Shown in pieces: positions 57,668-64,000 of a DNA stretch of 64,000 nucleotides (the stretch's first letter is position 1; every line of letters starts with the position of its first letter). This DNA comes from Hyphodiscus hymeniophilus. Its lineage: Eukaryota > Ascomycota > Leotiomycetes > Helotiales > Hyphodiscaceae. A program made the position numbers and the translations under genes. Under the pieces are notes generated by a model, which saw nothing but the letters and a program-made list of their open reading frames with translations, searched no databases and was not told the DNA's origin. The stretch spans positions 1,178,001-1,242,000 of the forward strand of contig VNKQ01000013.1 in NCBI GenBank assembly GCA_016508695.1, written 5' to 3'.

Positions 57668-59242
57668 ATGACGGAAGAAGAACACGCACAGTTGAAAGAT
57701 CGATCAGATTCACTGCGCGTAGAATTGAAAATATGGGAGAAGAGCTTCGCATCTGCCAATGACGGGCGGAAAGCGTCTCGGGACGACATCAAGCAAAATC
57801 CTGACATCGGTAAATCCCTTACCCCTTCGTATTTCATACCACAAAGCTAATGATTGGGGTAATTAGCTGCAAAGTATAAAGAATACAATAAAACCCGCGA
57901 CATTCTCTCCGGAAAAGCCGTCAAAGAACCTTTACCGCCTCATCCCCCATCACCCACCAACCGCCAAACACCACGTAAAAGGAAACATGAAGAAGAGCCA
58001 CAGATCCAAGCTTCGAAGCGGCTGCAGATGCAGATACAAACTCATAGAACACCCTCGAAGACCCCTTTGAAAGGTTCTTTGCAACCATGGGAGATAGATC
58101 CGTACGAGTCTCCATCCATGATACGAAACCTGTTCACACCCTACAAGAAAGCACTTGGACCTACTCCGCAAAAGGACGGCGTGGTCCTTGGACTATTCGA
58201 TATGCTCCAAGAAGACGTCACTCCTACGTCCTTCGCAAAAGTAGTGCAATGCATCTCAAATCCAGCCATCCAGGCAACACCGCGGAAGAACATCACAGAG
58301 GTCTCCCTCAGACACAGCAGAACTCCTGCCTCAGCTGGAAAACGTTACCTTCTCGACTCCTTCGTCACGCCAGCCAAGAGCCGTGTATCGCAGAATGCGG
58401 GCGGACAGACGCCGTCATCAGTGTCGAAACTGCATTTTTCTACCCCATCATTTCTCAGACGAGATAGCCAGCGTCACCTTCCTCCCGTAAAGGAGAACGA
58501 AGATGGTGGTCCAGAACTGTCACCGCAGATGGTGCGTGTACCGCGTAAACCTCTTGTTCGAGGCCTGTCTAGCATGCTTGCGGGACTTCGAAAATTGGAA
58601 GAGGACGCTGCGGATGATGATCTCGAGGCTCTGCATGAGATGGAGGCCGAGGAAGCCGGGTTAACCAGACCTATGTTGAAAGAGGCAGCGAAAGGAAGTA
58701 AAGCTGCGGCAAAAATCATACCGCCGGATGTTCTGGTGGAGGATAGCCAGAATGGATTACTGGGAGGTCTAGACGACGAGGCTTTGCTTGACAGCGAGCC
58801 TGATGAAGACAAGGGCCGAGATGGCCAACCATTGAAGGTGTATAAAAAGAAAGGGCAAAAACGGACAACTCGAAAAGTAACCATGAAGCCCACACGATCG
58901 AAACCATCAGCTCAACCTCACGACCATCAAGACGAACTGAGCTACCAAGACCCAGACACAGTCCCGGAAACCCAACTTCTCGACGACCCCACAGATGGAC
59001 TCGGAGAAGCCCGTAATTTCGACTCAGACTCTCAATCCGAGTACACGGCGTCAGAAGGAGGAACGAGATATAGAAGACCGAACCAGAATAAAGATCGAAG
59101 GGCGAACAAGGATGGGAAGGTCAAGACGGCGGCGAGGAAGGTTACTGCGTTGGCTAGTCAGAATTTCAAGAGGCTGAAGTTGAGGAACTCGGGTGCAAAG
59201 GGGGGACCGGCTCATAATAGTCGTTTTAGAAGGAAGAGGTGA
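57668..59242 (+). CDS. sld2: DNA replication regulator Sld2
   Basis: Two exons, 57668-57809 and 57867-59242, give 505 residues; the intron is 57 bp. Sld2 is the CDK target that, once phosphorylated, binds Dpb11 and brings the CMG helicase and polymerase epsilon to origins. The N-terminus has the RecQL4/Sld2 block ELKIWEKSFASANDGRKASRDDIKQNPDIAAKYKEYN (about 18-55). The conserved PWEIDPYESP lies at 121-130, followed by RNLFTPYKKALGPTPQKDGVVLGLFDML. Many S/T-P sites (TPSKTP, FTPYKK, GPTPQK, ATPRK) are candidate CDK sites. The C-terminal 200 residues are acidic then very basic (KKKGQKRTTRKVTMK, RFRRKR), typical of the family's DNA-binding tail. It ends convergent with Fig1. Confidence 0.92.
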
Positions 59243-59719
59243 TTAAAATGAAATGCTCATGATGGATTGGATCGTATTAAGTAGTCGGGATGAGAGAATG
59301 AGTACAGTTGCGTAGACACTGGCTGGATTAACTCATGACTGCTCAACTCGTCGAAAGGCAATAGAAAACAATGCATGACACAACGCTCATAAGGCCGCCT
59401 TCATTTCTCATGAGCTACATACAAGTCGAGTCCATTTAACCCGAACAGCCGCCAAATGGTATTAACGTCTTGGGCAGAGCCCAAACAGAATCATCTTCAA
59501 GAAACAAAACCGAAAATCCAACCAGTCTGATCAACTCCGTCCCAGATGCTTCCTTGCTTGATATACACAGATCTAACCTTCGATCCTTTTGAGAAGAGTT
59601 GATGTAAAACCACCCTTTCGTGGCGCTCATCAATTCATCATGCACGCTGAATATTCAAATTGCCTTTTCGTTCATCAATCACATGCTTCATCCAATCATT
59701 CTTCTCAAACCAAGTCGAA
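59243..59719. other. Convergent 3' flanks of SLD2 and FIG1
   Basis: A 477-bp AT-rich spacer with no coding signal. Confidence 0.5.
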
Positions 59720-60674
59720 TCACCCGAACGTCTCGCTCAATACCCTGATACTCAATATCATTACCAATAGACCGATCGTGACGATGATCAATAAAGCAAA
59801 ACTGAACCATCCCATTACCATAGCTGAGGTTCCCACGCCACTCTTTACACTTCCGTTTGCTAAGTCTTGAGCTATTATCGATGCAGCAACGGAAGCGGTG
59901 TGTTGCCAGAGGACGGACACGAGGACGAAGATTGAGGCGATAAATATGATAGCTAATGCGATCTGCGAGACAGGGCGGGAGGGGAATGGTTTGACTTCTC
60001 GTTCGGATCCTGCGTCATCTTCTTCTTCATGCCAGCCAGGGAAGGTTGCCAGGAGGAGAAGACAGATAAATGCGAAGACAATAGCGATGATGCTGATGAT
60101 ACGTTAGTATTTATGAAATCGCTCGAGAAAATGGCATCTTACATCAAGTATGGGAACACGATCATATCCTTGAATTGACTTGCCAACCAGATCAAATTGA
60201 GAGGATCCTGCTCGACCGATACCTCGTTTGCCAGAGCCGTAGCATTATTACTGCACAACCAAGCTCCTCCGTCGGCATTGACACAAATGCCAAAGTAGCC
60301 AACACGCGCTTGTAGTATTGCGTTTCCAGCGATGGTGGTAATTGCGTTATGAACATTGAAGTCGACTTGCGAAGTTGATGGCCGGGGGGTGTATTGTGTG
60401 TAATGGAAGGAGATGAGGAAGATGTTGGGGATGAGCGGTGATGATGACGAGCATCCTGCTAATAACAGTGCTGTCACTTGTTAGTAACGCTCAGTTAAAA
60501 AGAGGATGAACACTTACAAAGTAATACGATGGTAATTGCAATCAGGATCATAAGCACATGATGGTATCCGAGGAATGGTATCAACCCTAGAAATTAATTA
60601 ACAATTGTTCCTGAACAAAGCCTTTGTTTTCACTCACTCATCCACCCTATTTGAAACCTGCGTGTCTCTGGCAT
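59720..60674 (-). CDS. fig1: Fig1-type calcium regulator and membrane-fusion protein
   Basis: Four exons: 60674-60638, 60586-60518, 60470-60143 and 60092-59720, giving 268 residues. All introns are 47-51 bp with GT-AG ends and ACTAAC-type branches. Fig1 proteins are four-helix plasma-membrane proteins needed for low-affinity calcium influx and cell fusion in mating and hyphal fusion. TM1 is FLGYHHVLMILIAITIVLLSLLLAGC. The large extracellular loop carries the family motif VGYFGICVNADGGAWLC (C98, C108). TM2 (IIIAIVFAFICLLLLATF), TM3 (IALAIIFIASIFVLVSVLW) and TM4 (WFSFALLIIVTIGLLVMIL) follow, with a short acidic loop (HEEEDDAGSERE) between TM2 and TM3. Without the small introns the protein cannot be read; with them every TM is intact. 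Confidence 0.9.
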
Positions 60675-61324
60675 GGCGATTTCCCCCTATCGATATGCTC
60701 CCGTCCTCCGTTCTGGAGCGACGTGGGAGTCGCAGCCGCGGAATGTAGCAAGGTTGAAGCTTGAATACCCTCAAATGTTTCGTTTTTTGATCTAGGAATG
60801 CGGGTGGCGTGGTTCGAGGAATGTGGCTCGAGACTCGAATTGCGGATCCGTAAGGAGATTTCGTAGATGAGGAAGGACACTACTTGTTAAAGATTCAAAG
60901 ATCGTCAGAGACTGCACACACAACAGAATGGGGATTTTTGAAGGACTTCGTAGCTGATTGTAGATTTAGAAGCTTTCCAGTCTGACAGATTTCTCCTTCG
61001 ATATGAGTAGTCGGGCCAAATTTGAAGAGGTTGGGGAAGTGTTTACTCGGTGGCTGGAACCGAAGGCTAGTTTCGCTTAAAAGCGTTGGCAGGGCAACAG
61101 TTGTTTCCAAAACCGCCACTACCGCCAATGAAAGCTTATTCTTTGACAGGGGAGGCTCTTCCGACCCTGAAAACCGCGATATTTCGTCATAGGATCCCAT
61201 AGAATGAAACGTAGTGGAGTCATCTGGGTGCTGGCAAAGTCATGATTAATGGTCTGCCATTTGTCTCCACTTATTTCCAGGCTCATGTCTCTCGATACCT
61301 CAAATACCTTCATAGCTACCCTAC
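60675..61324. other. Intergenic: FIG1 promoter and hydrolase 3' flank
   Basis: 650 bp with no coding signal. Frames at 60895-61200 and 61119-61313 lack signatures. Confidence 0.5.
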
Positions 61325-62647
61325 CTAAGTAGCAGACTTTAAACTCTTTAATAAATCAATAACGCTAACCGTGACCCTATTCGTGGTGGCAGGTGGGAGG
61401 TGTCCCGCGCCGGCAATTAACAAATGATCCGAATTTCCCTTGGACACCCTCAAACTCCTCGAATAGCTAACTCCCTCAGGGGTATCCACACTTTTCCACG
61501 CATCCGCTGCTCCGAGTTCTTGGTTCACGAAGACCTCAGTCAACGTCCCACAACTGACCACAATCGTGCCGTTCGCTCCACCAACGGGACTCCAGGTAAT
61601 ATAAGGAGAAGACGTGGGCTGGATGCCGGTATTTGTCACCAGTGGGTAGCCGATGGATGAATTGAAGAGGAGAGGATTGGCATTTATGCGGTAGTAGACT
61701 GGGAACTCGTAGTCTGTCCCTGTAACGGTTGGACAGCCGCCGCATTCGTATGTCATCATGTATTTCCCATTGGGGAGGTAAGTAACTGTTGTCATCCCGG
61801 GGCGGTCGGTGTAGATGGGATACGCGACGTCGTCAACCACGGATTCCCATTCCAGAAGATTAGAGGTTACTTGATGGACGAGCTTCTGGCCGTACAGCGG
61901 ATCGCGTTGGTCGGAGTAGTAGCAGACGATTTTACCTTCATAGCTGTGGAAAACGTGCATTTAGCAGTGGTTCAAAAATAGTTTGAAATCTCACCGGAAC
62001 TCATTAGCTGGAAACATGCGGACGATTTGCAGTTTTTGCTTTAAAGACTTGATCTGAAGACGGAACTCGAGAATTTCTGGCAGATGAGGAGATTTCGCCA
62101 ATATGATCACTTACTACATGAGAAAAGGCTCCCAAATCGCTGGGATGCCATTGTCCGGGGTCGCAGCACCACCAGAAGCAACTCGTGACACAAATCGCCA
62201 GGTATAACCCTTGTCTTCGCTGGCATAGACGTCGATTTGTGTGTAGTTCAGGTCCGTTGGGATCGAATTTCCGGCAAGTAAAACTGTACCTGCTGCATAG
62301 CGTCCAACTCGTGCTGGTAGCTCATACAACATAGGCTGGTAGCGGAGACCCCAGTTATTGACTTGGTCGGTTACCTTGGCGATCTCTTTCCATGTTTCGC
62401 CGCCGTCGATGGACTTGAAGATTGGGAAGTATACCAGCGGTGGTTCGGGACTGTAGTTCTCCCATGTTGCAAGAAGGACCCCGCCTTCGAGCTCTACAGT
62501 TCGTGCGTAGAGAACTTGGGGTTGAATATAATTTACTGGAGGAACAAAGACTGTGACATTGGAGAAGGTAGAGAAGGGGTGTAATCCCGGGCTAGCATTG
62601 ACTGCTCCAAGGAAACAAGATGTTAGGACAAGCAAGTTGGGACGCAT
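61325..62647 (-). CDS. Secreted BNR/Asp-box glycosidase, GH93- or sialidase-like
   Basis: Two exons, 62647-62115 and 61943-61325, give 383 residues. The 171-bp intron joins WEPFLMY to YEGKIVCYYSDQRDP exactly. The signal peptide is MRPNLLVLTSCFLGAVNA; a longer frame begins at 62668 (MFTFPAI), but the internal ATG fits a normal signal. Two Asp boxes of the S-x-D-x-G-x-T-W type are visible: SIDGGETW and SEDKGYTW. They mark a beta-propeller. The RDP-x-YGQKLVHQ block and WEPFL are typical of fungal GH93 exo-arabinanase-like proteins. The product likely acts outside the cell on arabinan or another glycan. Family assignment within the sialidase superfamily is by motif only. Confidence 0.82.
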
Positions 62648-63927
62648 GATTGCTGGAAAGGTAAACAAAATTTCACAATTAGTTTTTCGGTCGAAATAAA
62701 GATGAAGTGTTGCCTTTATAACTCTTGCACGGTCTGCCGTAATTGTTTCGGGGCAGTCATCCTCCCTATCACCTTCTTCGATGAGAGCTCAAGACGGAGA
62801 AACCGTGAGGTACCCCGCAGCATTCCACTTGGAATTCCCCCGCAAAAGTACGACGCTGGAAAAATGATGATGGTGAGCTCCGCATTAGCCCCTGCTCGCG
62901 GCAGTCAGGATGTTGACTCTGTATGCGCGCCAATAGCATTTGTAGACCGTTAGGACCCGCAGCTCTTAATCCAGATTATCCAGGTGCATTGAGCGATTAA
63001 CTTAATCAGAGAAAGCTTGATGACTCTGTCCGGTATCTTCGACTTTTTGCGATCTTTCAATGGCATGACCGAATTGGGGCCTTTCTTGCCTAAAAACGTC
63101 AGACATTACCTAGCGTGGAAGGTACATTTTTTCTAATATTAGTGCTTCATAGAGTAGTGTATTAGGGTTTCGTTAGATGGTCAAGCAAATTTCGAAGAAG
63201 ATACTCGATAATTCGCTCACAGACCATATCATACATGCGAAAGGATAGAGGAACCGTTGACCCGAGCACATACCCCGCATCCTGAACATTCTGACAGCAA
63301 CAACAGATAAGAAGTTGGAAAGCAATTTACAAACTTTTGCATTACAGTCCATATCTTCTGCTACTAAGCAAAGACTGGTGGATTGAAGAACGGGATTACC
63401 ACTGAGTATGTTGAGAGGTATCTGAGTAGACGGATAGGGGTTCCAGACAAAGAGCATGAAATTGTGATGGTGAGGACGGGAACGGGATCATGGCCAAGTA
63501 TGGAAGGCGGGGATCTTGGTCGAGGTTGAGGATGATCGAAATAGATGGCTCCGTTAAGTCTCGATTGTCTGGACAATTCTTGTTTCTTTCAAAGTGACGC
63601 AAGATTGGGATGAAATATCTGGAGAGCATAGCAGCCAACCCTGTCGAAGTCGGCTGGTTGCTGTTGTACCCTCTTGAGACTTGTGCCAGTACTGCAATCA
63701 TTTCTGAGATCTCCAGGACCAGACTATCGATCTGCGCTTCACCATGGTTGAGTGATTGCGGTAATAATGCGAGTGGGGGACATGGAAAGAAACATTGGAG
63801 TCTGCTCCGCCGCACGAGTACTAGCGGTGACCATTCCCAATCGGGAAGCAAGCTCAACACCCCAGGTCGGACAACTTCCTCTCAGCCTTTCTCAACCTTA
63901 ACCATATATGAGCTTCTGATCGAAACC
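62648..63927. other. Intergenic: hydrolase promoter and promoter of the edge gene
   Basis: 1.28 kb. A 154-residue minus-strand frame (63396-63860) is present but has no signature and sits in the promoter of the rightmost gene. Nothing else was recognised. Confidence 0.45.
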
Positions 63928-64000
63928 ATGGCATCTACCACAGCCTTCCGTCGACTTGCACTCACAGCAGCTCGACCTGCTAGATCATTTCACAACTCTG
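63928..64000 (+). CDS. 5' end of a mitochondrially targeted protein (cut by window edge)
   Basis: The ATG at 63928 has a strong context (AAACCATGG). The visible start MASTTAFRRLALTAARP, then ARSFHNS, has three or more arginines, no acids and alternating hydrophobic residues, the pattern of a matrix presequence with a likely RSF/HNS processing region. The mature part is beyond the window, so identity cannot be given. Confidence 0.6.
   Translation, partial: MASTTAFRRLALTAARPARSFHNS

Noticed and set aside
63396..63860. 154-residue minus-strand frame
   Set aside because: It sits 68 bp from the start of the rightmost gene, has no domain or splice support, and reads as promoter sequence.
1..64000. 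CRISPR arrays, bacterial operons, rRNA genes
   Set aside because: No direct-repeat arrays with regular spacers and no rRNA-like sequence; introns show the DNA is eukaryotic.

Overview
The window is nuclear DNA from a filamentous ascomycete (Pezizomycotina). Genes carry short introns, mostly 45-170 bp, with GTANGT-type donors and CTAAC/CTGAC branch points. Several products belong to fungal or mould-specific families: WSC stress sensor, Fig1, a Zn2Cys6 regulator, a MCH-type MFS carrier, a PigL_N-like ankyrin protein and Sld2. The gene mix and the small helotialean-looking hypothetical proteins would fit Leotiomycetes, but sequence alone does not fix the class.

Layout. 1-2.1 kb: no intact gene, only protein-like relics. 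2.1-10.8 kb: a GH47 alpha-mannosidase (minus), then CCT6 (minus) and a prenylcysteine oxidase (plus) diverging from a 264-bp promoter. 11.6 kb: a small conserved protein. 13.2-17.0 kb: two mitochondrial genes, ATM1 (minus) and AIM24 (plus), diverging from a 350-bp promoter. 17.26-18.69 kb: a 566-bp TA-flanked MITE beside a decayed 2-oxoglutarate oxygenase. 19-23 kb: a Zn2Cys6 regulator with a GC-AG intron inside its zinc cluster, and a monocarboxylate-type MFS transporter. 24.6-28.4 kb: a cupin protein and a Kid/KIF22-like kinesin. 28.4-31.6 kb: microsatellite-rich spacer. 31.6-34.2 kb: a CP2/Grainyhead-type transcription factor. 34.2-41.1 kb: a very gene-poor stretch with one decayed and one uncertain spliced candidate. 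41.2-42.9 kb: an oxysterol-binding protein. 44.7-47.9 kb: a large ankyrin protein with a fungal signalling-type N-terminus. 48.8-49.8 kb: a WSC sensor. 52-55.5 kb: small or secreted proteins and one broken fragment. 56.0-59.2 kb: a RING protein and SLD2, divergent. 59.7-62.7 kb: Fig1 and a secreted BNR/Asp-box hydrolase. 63.9 kb: the start of a mitochondrially targeted protein cut by the window edge.

Most genes are housekeeping and unrelated in function: protein folding, Fe-S export, sterol transport, replication licensing, cell-wall sensing and glycan trimming. Three small groups look linked. ATM1/AIM24 share a promoter and an organelle. The MITE, dead oxygenase, Zn2Cys6 regulator and MFS carrier resemble a remnant of an accessory metabolic locus. 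The PigL_N-ankyrin protein is the most NLR-like, innate-immunity-like gene. Exon structures were rebuilt by hand, keeping reading frame and conserved motifs across junctions. Every listed multi-exon CDS sums to a whole number of codons.
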